A stretch of 64,000 bases of DNA from Anaerolineales bacterium. GTDB taxonomy: Bacteria; Chloroflexota; Anaerolineae; Anaerolineales; UBA4823. This document shows, piece after piece, positions 53,022 through 61,742 of the stretch. Each line of letters begins with the position of its first letter. Position 1 is the stretch's first letter. A program made the position numbers and the translations under genes. Below the pieces are notes generated by a model that was not told where the DNA came from, made no database searches, and worked only from the letters and a program-made list of their open reading frames with translations. Where the stretch lies: assembly GCA_020060465.1 (NCBI GenBank), contig JAGVAD010000007.1, positions 62,001-126,000 of the forward strand. Reading direction: 5' to 3'.

Positions 53022-53390
53022 TTACCTTATGAATTTGACATCCTCCATCCCAGCAAAGTGCGCGTCCTTCGTCCATAGCGTGGCATGGTGGAGACGGGCG
53101 GTAGCCAGGATGATGCTGTCCGCCATCGCCAGTTGCAACTCGGCAGAAAGCCGCGCCGCCTCCAGCGCAATATCGCGGGTCAATTCGATGATATGACCGA
53201 AGGAAATTGCGCCCACCGTCTCCAGCGCTTTCTCTTCGCCCATTTGTATCAAAACCCGCTTGAACACCTCGTAGATACAGATTGTAGGTGTAACCAGATT
53301 TTCCACATCCCGAATAGCTGGGGCAAAAAAGTCAGCGTTCGCGCCATCGGAAAGATACTCCAGCCAGCCGGAAGAGTCAACCACGTTCAT
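53022..53390 (-). CDS. vapC: PIN-domain toxin (VapC-like)
   Basis: Protein of 122 residues with the four acidic positions of a PIN ribonuclease: Asp in MNVVDSSGWLEYL, Glu in TPTICIYEVFKRVL, Asp in AMADSIILATARLH and Asp in LWTKDAHFAGM. It would cleave RNA (often initiator tRNA) unless neutralised by the antitoxin. The start codon overlaps the stop of the AbrB-type gene upstream (TGATG), the usual arrangement of a type II toxin-antitoxin operon. The catalytic residues look intact. Confidence 0.9.
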   Translation of the reverse strand: MNVVDSSGWLEYLSDGANADFFAPAIRDVENLVTPTICIYEVFKRVLIQMGEEKALETVGAISFGHIIELTRDIALEAARLSAELQLAMADSIILATARLHHATLWTKDAHFAGMEDVKFIR

Positions 53391-53602
53391 CAGCGCTCCT
53401 CATCCTCTTCTTCGCGCAGCCCTTCTTGGCTGATTCCTTTCAACATGCCGCGCGCCTCCTCAACAGGCGGCACAACGACCACACGTAATGTCCCCTTGTA
53501 AGGGATGAAAGCGATCTTTTGTCCTGGTTTCAGGTTGAATTGCTCGCGGATGCGGCGCGGGATAACGATTTGGTACTTGGAAGAAATCGTCACAGTGTCC
53601 AT
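53390..53602 (-). CDS. vapB: AbrB/SpoVT-type antitoxin (VapB-like)
   Basis: Protein of 70 residues. The N-terminal swapped-hairpin DNA-binding domain is VTISSKYQIVIPRRIREQFNLKPGQKIAFIPY, and the acidic C-terminus (EGLREEEDEER) would wrap the toxin. It overlaps vapC by one base. It probably represses its own operon together with the toxin. The upstream region is AT-rich but I saw no clear palindrome. Confidence 0.9.
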   Translation of the reverse strand: MDTVTISSKYQIVIPRRIREQFNLKPGQKIAFIPYKGTLRVVVVPPVEEARGMLKGISQEGLREEEDEER

Positions 53603-53794
53603 ATCTTACGATCCTCAAACGAATTAAATTTGTAAGACGATTATATCATCGAACATTCCACATCTAATCAGCGATTTACGATTGGGGAATGCGAATCGAC
53701 AACACAAAGGATGTTCGATCAGATAAAAGCATTATAAGTGGTTGACTTTTGTCCGAATTGGAGTAAGATCAGAGCAACTGCCAGGAGGATGAAC

Positions 53795-54763
53795 ATGCCA
53801 ACCACTTATCAGGTCGCTTTTTGGAATTTGGAAAACTTCTTCGATGTAGAAGATTCGCCACGCCGCAGCGAAAAACTGCAACGCGCCATCGGGAAGGATC
53901 TCAAAGGATGGGGACAGGCGCAATTAGACGGCAAGGTGAGCCAACTGGCTTCTATCATCCGCCAGATGAACGGCGGCCTGGGACCGGATTTGCTGGGGGT
54001 GTGCGAAGTAGAGAACGCTTTTGTGCTGAACCTGCTGGTGCAGGCGCTGGCGCCGTTGGGGCGGGGTTACGCCGTGGAGCATCACGATATGAGCGACCAG
54101 CGCGGCATTGACGTGGCTTTCATCTATGATGCCAATCTGTTTCAGGTGGAAGCGCAATTCAGTCATTTTGTTATGCGCCGCACCGCCACCCGTGATATTC
54201 TACAGGTCAACTTCCGCACGCAGCAGAACCGTTTGTTTGTGGTTGTGGGAAACCACTGGCCGTCGCGTTCGGGCGGTCTGTACGAAACCGCCGGTTACCG
54301 CGCCATTGCCGGCGAGACGCTGGGCTACTTTCATCAGCGCATCCGCCAGGTACACGGCAAGGATACGCCCGTGCTGGCGATGGGCGACTTCAACGACGAG
54401 CCGTTCGACCACTCGCTGGAGGATTACGCCCTCAGCATTCGTAGCCGAACCAAAACGCTCAAAGCGGACAATCCGCTGTTTCTCAACTTGATGTGGCCGC
54501 TCATGGGCCAGAGCATAGGTACACACTATTTCGATAATCATCCCTATATGCTCGATCAATTTCTCGCCAATGTGAATCTGCTGAAGAAAAACCTGCCCTT
54601 CCGCGTGCTGGACGAATCGGTGGAGGTATTGCGTTTCCCAGAGATGGTGGTCAAGGGTGATTATCCCCGCCCGCGGCCTTACGGCGGCATGGGCAAGAAA
54701 ATTGACCCGAAAGGCTTTAGCGACCATTTTCCGATCGCGGTGAAGGTGATAGAGGCCGACTGA
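53795..54763 (+). CDS. Endonuclease/exonuclease/phosphatase family protein
   Basis: Protein of 322 residues of the EEP (DNase I-like) fold. Motifs are VAFWNLENFFDVED, LLGVCEVENAFVLNLL with the metal Glu, RGIDVAFIYDANLF, VVVGNHWPSRSGG with the His, VLAMGDFNDEPFDHSL (GDFND) and the final KGFSDHFPIAVKV (SDH). No signal peptide is seen, so it is likely cytoplasmic; the substrate (nucleic acid, phosphoinositide-like or other phosphodiester) is unknown. The ATG at 53795 is set by AGGAGG seven nt upstream; two earlier in-frame ATGs lie within or before that site. Confidence 0.87.
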   Translation: MPTTYQVAFWNLENFFDVEDSPRRSEKLQRAIGKDLKGWGQAQLDGKVSQLASIIRQMNGGLGPDLLGVCEVENAFVLNLLVQALAPLGRGYAVEHHDMSDQRGIDVAFIYDANLFQVEAQFSHFVMRRTATRDILQVNFRTQQNRLFVVVGNHWPSRSGGLYETAGYRAIAGETLGYFHQRIRQVHGKDTPVLAMGDFNDEPFDHSLEDYALSIRSRTKTLKADNPLFLNLMWPLMGQSIGTHYFDNHPYMLDQFLANVNLLKKNLPFRVLDESVEVLRFPEMVVKGDYPRPRPYGGMGKKIDPKGFSDHFPIAVKVIEAD

Positions 54764-54889
54764 GCGGTGAAAAAATCAGCCTTCCAATGCGTTGATGGAC
54801 GGTTGTCAAGGCGTTGTGCGTATGGGAAGGAAATTGAAATTTAACTTAAGGGAGCTTGAGCTGCCTGACCATCTATGCGCCTTCAGGAA

Positions 54890-54918
54890 TTGGATTCGCG
54901 CCTGTATTTGGATATAAT
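54890..54918 (+). promoter_or_regulatory. Promoter of the kinase-WD40 gene
   Basis: TTGGAT (54890-54895) and TATAAT (54913-54918) are 17 nt apart, a good sigma70-type promoter. Transcription would begin near 54925, about 32 nt before the start codon. Confidence 0.6.
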
Positions 54919-54956
54919 CCCTTCTAACGAAATCATTGCCGCGTGGAGGGTGGAAT

Positions 54957-56939
54957 ATGCCATTATCTCCGGGAGAAGTCCTGCAAAATCGCTATCGGAT
55001 CGTCAAGATCCTTGGCAAGGGTGGGTTCGGTGCAGTGTACCGCGCTTGGGATCTAAATCTGGAGCGGCCGCGGGCGGTGAAAGAGAACCTTGATACTTCT
55101 CCCGAGGCTCAGCACCAATTCAAACACGAAGCTCAAATTCTCTCTGATCTGACCCATCCTAATCTGCCGAAAGTCATTGATCATTTTGTTCTGCCGGGGC
55201 AGGGACAATATTTGGTGATGGAATTTATCGAAGGTCAGGATTTGATGGAGTTGTTAAACTCTCGAAAGTCGGCTTTTCCAGAATCTGTGGCGCTGAATTG
55301 GGCTATGCAAGTTAGTGACGCGTTGGCCTACCTCCATCAGCGTAAACCGCAGATCATCCATCGTGATGTCAAACCTGCCAATATCAAAATCACTCCGCAG
55401 GGCAAAGCAGTACTGGTGGATTTCGGTATTTCTAAAATTTATGAAACTCACTTACTGACAACCCGAGGAGCCAGGGCAATCACCCCCGGCTATTCGCCGC
55501 CTGAGCAATATGGAAGCGGCGTCACCGATGCACGCAGTGACGTGTATTCGCTTGGGGCGACGTTATATCATTTGCTGAGTGGGCGCCCGCCAGAGGAGAG
55601 CATCTTGCGCTATCAACGCGACACGTTGATCCCATTGGAGCGGTTGAATCCTGTTCTCACGCCCCGCACTGTGAATGTCGTCCGGCGCGCCATGAGTCTG
55701 TCTCCTCAGGGACGGTATACTTCGGGTGCTGAGCTTCTGGCTGCGCTACGCGGCGAAGCCGAGCCAAAATCTTATAATCCCCTATCGGCGAAATCAATTC
55801 TCTTTGGCATGAGTTTCTTCATAATCCTGACGCTACTGATGGTTTTCCTGATAGCCCTTTGGAAATGGTACGATTCTTCGAGGCGCGTAACACCTGTGAT
55901 TGCTCTGGTTGAGTCGCCCTCTTCCGCTTTCATCGCGCCGACGGTTCCAATGGTTGTGACACAATCACCAACGGCTACACCGACCTCAACCCCCGTGCCA
56001 ACGCTTGCGCCAAGTCCTTCCTCGCCGCCGCTGGATGCGCCGCCCTCTCCACTGCGGGTGTTGCATGGGCATACATCCAGCGTCTCAGGTGTGGCTTTTT
56101 CTTCTGACAGCCGAATCCTGGCCTCGGCTGGTTATGATATGACCGTGCGCTTGTGGGATGTCTTGGGTGGAGAAGCGCTTTACTCGCTGCGGGGGCATAC
56201 CAACGCAGTGCGCTGGGTGGATTTTTCCTATGACGGCTTTTTGCTGGCTTCTGCCTCGAAGGATGGTACGTTGCGCCTATGGGATGCTACATCGGGCGAA
56301 TTACTCCACGTTCTACGCGGCCATAAAGGCGGGGTGTGGAGCGGGGTCTTTTTCCGTAACAGCGAATGGCTGGCTTCCGGCGCAGACGATGGTCAAATCG
56401 GTTATTGGGATGTACAGTCAGGGAAGCTCTTGGAGATGTTTCCCGCTCACAAGAAGGAGATCACTGCAATGGCGGTTTCTCCAAATGGCGATTGGACAGC
56501 TTCTGGGGGCAAGGATGGGCGAGCGCGTGTCTGGGATCTACAGGGTAATCGAATCTATGATTGGGGCGTTAACGCATCTACCGTGTGGACACTGGCGTTT
56601 TCGCCAGATGGCGAGATGCTGGCGTACAACGCTGGCGAGAATCAGGTGGTCATTCGCCGGATGAGCGACGGCGAGCTTGCGCTTACCTTGAGCGGCAATG
56701 TCAGCGAGGTGAAAGTCATTACCTTCTCGCCAGACGGTCAATGGGTTGCCAGCGGTGCGCAAGATGGAACGGTTATTATCTGGCGCGCCGATAGCGGCGA
56801 ACTGTTAAAAACCTTGACCGGACACAAGGAATTGGTGTCCGGTTTGGCTTTCTCACCAGACGGCCAATTCCTGGCCAGCGGTGCTTACGATGCCACTGTG
56901 CGTCTTTATTGGCTGCCAGCAATTCTGCCGCCGAATTGA
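54957..56939 (+). CDS. Transmembrane Ser/Thr protein kinase with C-terminal WD40 propeller
   Basis: Protein of 660 residues. The kinase domain (about 12-270) has the glycine loop LGKGGFGAVYRA, Lys in PRAVKENL, catalytic IIHRDVKPANIKI, VDFGISKIY (DFG) and GYSPPEQYG. One transmembrane helix (ILFGMSFFIILTLLMVFLIA) lies at about 290-312, followed by a Pro/Ser/Thr linker and seven WD40 repeats (about 370-655; for example GHTSSVSGVAFSSDSRILAS and GHKELVSGLAFSPDGQFLAS). Seven blades make one complete propeller, placed outside the cell if the kinase is cytoplasmic. Such kinases occur in Chloroflexota, Cyanobacteria and Planctomycetota. GGAGGGTGGAAT precedes the ATG at 54957. Ligand and targets are unknown. 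Confidence 0.92.
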   Translation: MPLSPGEVLQNRYRIVKILGKGGFGAVYRAWDLNLERPRAVKENLDTSPEAQHQFKHEAQILSDLTHPNLPKVIDHFVLPGQGQYLVMEFIEGQDLMELLNSRKSAFPESVALNWAMQVSDALAYLHQRKPQIIHRDVKPANIKITPQGKAVLVDFGISKIYETHLLTTRGARAITPGYSPPEQYGSGVTDARSDVYSLGATLYHLLSGRPPEESILRYQRDTLIPLERLNPVLTPRTVNVVRRAMSLSPQGRYTSGAELLAALRGEAEPKSYNPLSAKSILFGMSFFIILTLLMVFLIALWKWYDSSRRVTPVIALVESPSSAFIAPTVPMVVTQSPTATPTSTPVPTLAPSPSSPPLDAPPSPLRVLHGHTSSVSGVAFSSDSRILASAGYDMTVRLWDVLGGEALYSLRGHTNAVRWVDFSYDGFLLASASKDGTLRLWDATSGELLHVLRGHKGGVWSGVFFRNSEWLASGADDGQIGYWDVQSGKLLEMFPAHKKEITAMAVSPNGDWTASGGKDGRARVWDLQGNRIYDWGVNASTVWTLAFSPDGEMLAYNAGENQVVIRRMSDGELALTLSGNVSEVKVITFSPDGQWVASGAQDGTVIIWRADSGELLKTLTGHKELVSGLAFSPDGQFLASGAYDATVRLYWLPAILPPN

Positions 56940-57081
56940 AGAAGCGGTCCTTTGGCAATTCGTCATAGGGGTCAATCTGTATGGCAAAATGAATTTAGCC
57001 GACAACGGAACGAAATAAATATCGGCATGTAATTAACCGGCTATTCTGAAGGATGAAATGAATAACATTCTGCGTATAAGG

Positions 57082-58356
57082 TTATCTGTGCAGTTCAACC
57101 GCTGGCAGCTTTTGGTGCAGAACGCTTTGATTGAACAACACCCAGGTATCGGCGGTGCCACCTACCTGCACGTTCCAGCCAATAATCTGCGTGAGATATG
57201 CATCGTTACGGCTGGTGCCGTTGACAAATACATCCAATGCTGGCGCTAGAACGACGCCAGAGAAAAATGAATCAGAGTTACCGTTTAGGTGTATGCCATT
57301 TTGGTTGATAGCTTTGTAGTTCGTGTCTGGCGGCGCGTAGATCACGACCCCTGGGATAGCAGGAGATGGATCCGGCGAACTGGCTGGGGCGGTAAGTTGC
57401 ACCGTTGCTTTGCCATTGATTTGCAAACGATCGTTTAACATTACGATTGTTACCCCAAAACCAATGAGGGTATCGTGGGCATTAATGGTTGCCTGGCCAT
57501 CCACGCAATACAGCCCGGGGGCGAGATTGCCGCGCAGGTCTTTGCCATCAATGTGGTGAGCGTTGGGATGATCACAATTTGGCTCTGGGATAGCATAATC
57601 GGCAGGAGAAATTTTGAAGGTTATTTTTTGCGGAGCGGGGTTAAAGGAGCTGCCGCCTTCATTACGATAATCTGAGCGATAGTGGATGCTGGCATCGGTC
57701 ACAATGGTGGATTGATTGCCAACCCCGCGCAAGCAACCATTGGTAAAGATGCCGCCTTTAGAAACATAGATATTCTGCGTACCATGGAATTCGGCGCCTG
57801 TATTCATACCCTGACAGTCAGCGGGATTCAAGGCTACAATGGCGTACCCAAAGGCCAGCGGCGAGCGTGGCCGGACGCGCGCAACAGCCTCCACGGTGTT
57901 GCTCGCCAGACTCGAATTGACGAAATGCGCAAATCCGGTTTGCGTTTGCAGCGTCACCTGTGTGAGAATATCCAAGTAAGGATCGCGATAACCCTTGCTC
58001 ATGTCCACGCCACATTGGGTGGAAACGCCGTTGCGGTCGGCTATATCCAGGTCTATGGTGACACCATTTGCCTGGGCGCTGTTCACTGCTGCCTGGCTGG
58101 CCTTTTTGGCTGCCTTTGTAACTGCCGATGATTGGCAATCCCAGTTCGTATAAGTTGCTCCGTTTTTATCCAGTTCCTGTGCAGCGACGGAGGCTCCAGC
58201 CATCGCAGCCGAATCGGAAGTCATTTGGGCATAGCGGCGATCGGAATACAGCATACTGCCGTCAACGGCCAGCGCAGTGAAACCCATCAGCGCGATCATA
58301 GCCAGGACCAGCAGAACGACCGCTTGACCACGTTCAGAGGAAAAGTTTGGTGTCAT
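57082..58356 (-). CDS. Tad-like (TadG/TadE-type) pilus-associated or secreted protein
   Basis: Protein of 424 residues. The N-terminus FSSERGQAVVLLVLAMIALMGFTALAVDGSMLYSDRRYAQ is the classic TadG/TadE-like membrane start (polar head, one helix, then VDxGxxYxxRRxxQxAADAAA-like helix), followed by a large external region. There GIFTNGCLRG, IDGKDLRGNLAPGLYCVDGQATI and FSGVVLAPALDVFVNG resemble repeated beta-structure. Cysteines are few. No other tad/flp genes are near, so it may be an orphan pseudopilin-linked adhesin. The ATG at 58356 is preceded by AAAGGACAAACATCGTG; an upstream frame start has no similarity. Confidence 0.78.
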   Translation of the reverse strand: MTPNFSSERGQAVVLLVLAMIALMGFTALAVDGSMLYSDRRYAQMTSDSAAMAGASVAAQELDKNGATYTNWDCQSSAVTKAAKKASQAAVNSAQANGVTIDLDIADRNGVSTQCGVDMSKGYRDPYLDILTQVTLQTQTGFAHFVNSSLASNTVEAVARVRPRSPLAFGYAIVALNPADCQGMNTGAEFHGTQNIYVSKGGIFTNGCLRGVGNQSTIVTDASIHYRSDYRNEGGSSFNPAPQKITFKISPADYAIPEPNCDHPNAHHIDGKDLRGNLAPGLYCVDGQATINAHDTLIGFGVTIVMLNDRLQINGKATVQLTAPASSPDPSPAIPGVVIYAPPDTNYKAINQNGIHLNGNSDSFFSGVVLAPALDVFVNGTSRNDAYLTQIIGWNVQVGGTADTWVLFNQSVLHQKLPAVELHR

Positions 58357-58697
58357 CACGATGTTTGTCCTTTCGATTGTAAAGAACCAATGCTGCCTTG
58401 AGTGTTTGTCAACACCTAACAACACCCCAGCTCTATCAATATGACGCAATAAATACTGATCGGTGACGACAAGGGGTCGCTATTTGCAAAAATTGTCACA
58501 TTTTTGGTAATACATCAAATATTTGTGATGCCCCACTTTATGCATTAAACCTGGTGCGATAACCGCTTCTTGAATTGATCGGTATCATCTAGATGTTTCA
58601 TCAAGATGTATGACAGATGCGGCGCACTTTCGAAATGCACCGCACCTGGTGTAGCTTATGAGGCTATCCTTGTGGTGGTCGTCTCTTTTAGGTTGGC
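58357..58697 (-). other. Intergenic region between mutS2 and the Tad-like gene
   Basis: 341 nt, AT-richer than its surroundings. It must hold the end of the mutS2 transcript and the promoter of the Tad-like gene, both on the minus strand. A TTGACA is present about 55 nt before the Tad-like start but with no -10 at proper spacing. No gene was seen. Confidence 0.35.
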
Positions 58698-61226
58698 TTA
58701 GCTTACCCTGAGAATAGCCACTGTTACCCCTTCGCCGCCTTCCTTCTCTCCGCCGCCCTCGAACGATTGGATATGTGGATGACCTTGTAGCGTCTGGCGC
58801 ACCATCTGGCGCAGCTTGCCTGTGCCCTTGCCGTGGATAATGCGCACGAAGGGCAGGCCGGCGAAATATGCCGCGTCCAGATAGCGCTCCAATTCGGTCA
58901 GAGCTTCATCGGCGCGTTTGCCGCGCAGATCGAGTTGTATGCCAGGCGAGGCTGGCGCGGAGATACGCGTGGAGACGATCTCTGTATCTGCCATGCCCAG
59001 GTCGGAAAGCTGCACATCTGCCTGGGGCGCGGCGGAGGCGATCGGTTTGGCGCTTTTGACCCCCACCTGTTGAGCGGTTTTTGCCCCACCAGACCCAGGC
59101 GAAGCGCCGGAAGGCGTGGGCAGCTCTACGTCTGAAAGGCGAGCGCGGATGCGCAGCGCGCCCATCGAGACTTCGACTTCTTCCGGCGACAAAGCCGTAA
59201 CTATCCCTTGCGCGCCCAGGCTGCGCAGGCGCACTTTATCACCTACGCGGAGGGCGCGACGGCGCTCCTGCTCCACCTTGCGCAATTGCGGCCCCAATTC
59301 GGGTTGGCTGCGTTCCACCGGTTCTTCCACCCGTTCTTGCAACACTTCCAACTGCTCCTGCACCTCTTGCAATGCAGCGGCTGCTGACTCAGCCGGCTGG
59401 CGCAAACGCGCCAGAGTCTTGCGCGCCAGGTTGAGTTCCGCGCGCATCGCCTCCAGCTCGGCAGCGGCTTCGCTGCGCGCTTGCTCCAATAGCTTGCGCC
59501 GCTCGTCCTCGATAGCCTCCAGGCGGCTGAACAGTTCATTGCGCAGCGCCTCGGCTTCTAAACGCGCCTGATCGGCGGCGGCGCGCGCCTGGCGCGCCAG
59601 ATCGCGCTGGTGGTGGATCTCATCCAGCAGGTCTTCGGCGCGCAGGTCGTCGGGAGAGATCTCGCGGCGCGCTTCGGCAATGATCTCCGGGGGCAAACCC
59701 AAACGCTCGGCGATCGCCAGGGCGTTGGAGCGTCCCGGCAGACCGATCGTCAATCGGAAGGTGGGCCTCAGCGTCTCCAGGTCAAATTCCACGCTGGCGT
59801 TGGTCACGCCAGGTGTGGCATGGGCGTAAGCTTTCAACTCCGGGTGGTGGGTGGTGACCAATGTGGTGATGCTGCGCTCCACCAGGTGACTGAGAATGGC
59901 GCGCGCCAGCGCTGAGCCTTCTTGCGGGTCTGTGCCTGCGCCCAGTTCGTCCAGAATGACCAGCGAACGAGGATCGGCTTGTTGCAAGATGCGAATGATA
60001 TTGGTGATATGCCCTGAAAAGGTGGATAGCGACTGCTCGATAGATTGCTCGTCGCCGATGTCGGCGAAGATGCTCTCAAAGACGCTGAGCTCCGAACCGG
60101 AATGCGCAGGGATATGCAGCCCGGCTTGCGCCATAAGCGCCAGCAATCCGACGGTCTTGAGCGCCACGGTTTTGCCGCCGGTGTTTGGACCGGTAATCAC
60201 CAATACAAAGGTCTGCGGGTCGAGTTCCACATCAATCGGTACAACGGTTTGCGGGTCGAGCAGCGGGTGGCGCGCCTGGTACAGGCGGATCACACTACCG
60301 GGATGTATGCCCGGCGCAAAGGTTTGAGGCGCTGCGGAGAAGGCGTGCAGCTTCGGCTCCACGGCGCGCAAATCGTCGGCGAATTTTCCGCAAGCCAGCG
60401 CCAGGTCAAGATCGGCGATCACCTCTACGGTGTGAAGGATTGCCTCGGCGTGGATCGCTGTTTGCCGCGAAAGCTCCGTGAGGATGCGGCGCTCTTCGTC
60501 GCGCTCGGCTAATTGCAGCTCGCGGTATTGGTTATTCTGCTCCACCACGCCCAACGGTTCGACGAACAATGTCGCCCCGGATTGAGATTGATCGTGGACG
60601 ATAGAGCGAATGCGCCCCTTGAATTCAGCGCGCAGCGGGATGACGTAACGCCCATCGCGCTGGGTAACCAGCGCTTCTTGGAGGTAGGGAGCGTTGCGCG
60701 GGTCGCTGACCAGCTTTTGCAGTTTCGCCATCAACCGGTCGTGGACGACGCGCAGATCCCGACGAACGGCAGCCAGCTTCTCGGAAGCTGAGTCGAGGAT
60801 TTCGCCGCGCTCTGAAATGGCGTGGCTAATGGCGTCAATCAAGCCCATGGGCGGGGGAAGCTGGGCGACGATGTCGTAAAGCTGCGGGTACTGAGTCGCC
60901 AGGCGGTCGAAGGTGCGCGCCAGGGTGCGTGCGGCGACCAGGGTGAATTTGATATCCAGGAGTTCGTTGGGCGCCAACACACCGCCGTGTCGCGCCAGAT
61001 CTACCGCGGCGCGTACATCGCGCGCTCCGCCGATGCTCAGGTCGGCATGGGTGACCAGCAGGCGCGTGGCTTCGGCGGTGACCGCCTGGCGGCGGCGCGC
61101 CTCAAAGGGGTCCGCGGTGGGGCGGAGTTGACGCGCTTTTTCCGTCGAAGCGGCGAAAGCGCAGTAACCCGCCAGGCGCTCCAGAATCTTGGGAAATTCG
61201 AGCAAGGTAAGCGTTTTATCGTCCAT
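58698..61226 (-). CDS. mutS2: MutS2 endonuclease / ribosome-rescue ATPase
   Basis: Protein of 842 residues, a little longer than usual. The MutS core and clamp (about 1-310) are followed by the ABC-type ATPase: Walker A VITGPNTGGKTVALKTVG, FADIGDEQSIEQSLSTFSGH, Walker B LVILDELGAGTDPQEGSALA and TTLVTTHHPELKAYA. A long coiled coil (about 515-640), a KOW-like segment (LRVGDKVRLRSLGAQGIVTAL) and a C-terminal Smr domain (LDLRGKRADEALTELERYL, VRIIHGKGTGKLRQMV) complete it. LDLRG and HGKGTG are the Smr nuclease motifs. MutS2 proteins are linked to suppression of recombination or splitting of collided ribosomes. The linker before the Smr domain is extended. Weak ribosome site. Confidence 0.95.
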   Translation of the reverse strand: MDDKTLTLLEFPKILERLAGYCAFAASTEKARQLRPTADPFEARRRQAVTAEATRLLVTHADLSIGGARDVRAAVDLARHGGVLAPNELLDIKFTLVAARTLARTFDRLATQYPQLYDIVAQLPPPMGLIDAISHAISERGEILDSASEKLAAVRRDLRVVHDRLMAKLQKLVSDPRNAPYLQEALVTQRDGRYVIPLRAEFKGRIRSIVHDQSQSGATLFVEPLGVVEQNNQYRELQLAERDEERRILTELSRQTAIHAEAILHTVEVIADLDLALACGKFADDLRAVEPKLHAFSAAPQTFAPGIHPGSVIRLYQARHPLLDPQTVVPIDVELDPQTFVLVITGPNTGGKTVALKTVGLLALMAQAGLHIPAHSGSELSVFESIFADIGDEQSIEQSLSTFSGHITNIIRILQQADPRSLVILDELGAGTDPQEGSALARAILSHLVERSITTLVTTHHPELKAYAHATPGVTNASVEFDLETLRPTFRLTIGLPGRSNALAIAERLGLPPEIIAEARREISPDDLRAEDLLDEIHHQRDLARQARAAADQARLEAEALRNELFSRLEAIEDERRKLLEQARSEAAAELEAMRAELNLARKTLARLRQPAESAAAALQEVQEQLEVLQERVEEPVERSQPELGPQLRKVEQERRRALRVGDKVRLRSLGAQGIVTALSPEEVEVSMGALRIRARLSDVELPTPSGASPGSGGAKTAQQVGVKSAKPIASAAPQADVQLSDLGMADTEIVSTRISAPASPGIQLDLRGKRADEALTELERYLDAAYFAGLPFVRIIHGKGTGKLRQMVRQTLQGHPHIQSFEGGGEKEGGEGVTVAILRVS

Positions 61227-61297
61227 GCATCATCCGCAGCCAGGGAGTGTACCACAAACACGATAAATTTTATCATTGGTAAGAAAACGTTCGGAAA

Positions 61298-61440
61298 TTC
61301 CCCCCACCCCTGACCCTGCCCCCAAGGGGTAGGAAAAAGAGGAAGTCGGTGGTTTTTGGGCGGCGGAGCCGCCCAAAAACCACCGAACCTTCTTGTTCCC
61401 CCCTTCCCAGTGGGAAGGGGGGTCAGGGGGGATGGGTAAG
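61298..61440. repeat. Long palindromic intergenic repeat
   Basis: The centre is a perfect 19-bp inverted repeat: TCGGTGGTTTTTGGGCGGC (61346-61364), a GGA loop, and its exact complement (61368-61386). Imperfect complementarity continues outward through AAGAGG / CCTTCTT and runs of C and G (CCCCACCCCTGACC on the left, GGTCAGGGGGGATGGG on the right). The element is about 140 bp, has no gene, and lies in the 516-nt gap between mutS2 and the secreted protein gene. It looks like a dispersed palindromic repeat of the genome. Confidence 0.7.
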
Positions 61441-61742
61441 AAGGATAGTTTCCGGACATTCTCCGGTAAGGGTAAAGATATACAAATACTCGAAGCAACG
61501 TATTGTGCAAAATGACAGTTGGCACAATCTGTCTTGCAATAACGTTAGCCATATTGCACTTAATTAAAAGATAGCATTGAATATTGCGCAATCAACCGCG
61601 CCTAACAAAAATATCAGCATCTCTTTACCCATTTTATGTACGAAAAATTGCATTTTATGGTACTATGGTACTAACACCGTTGACCTTTGAAGCGCTTGTT
61701 TTTCATTGATACCTCATTCAACTTTGCTGGGGTAGCGCCGCC

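Noticed and set aside
61037-61591. A 184-codon minus-strand frame spanning the mutS2 start and the palindromic repeat
   Set aside because: It reads out of frame through mutS2 and then through the palindrome, giving low-complexity Pro/Gly-rich sequence; no ribosome site.
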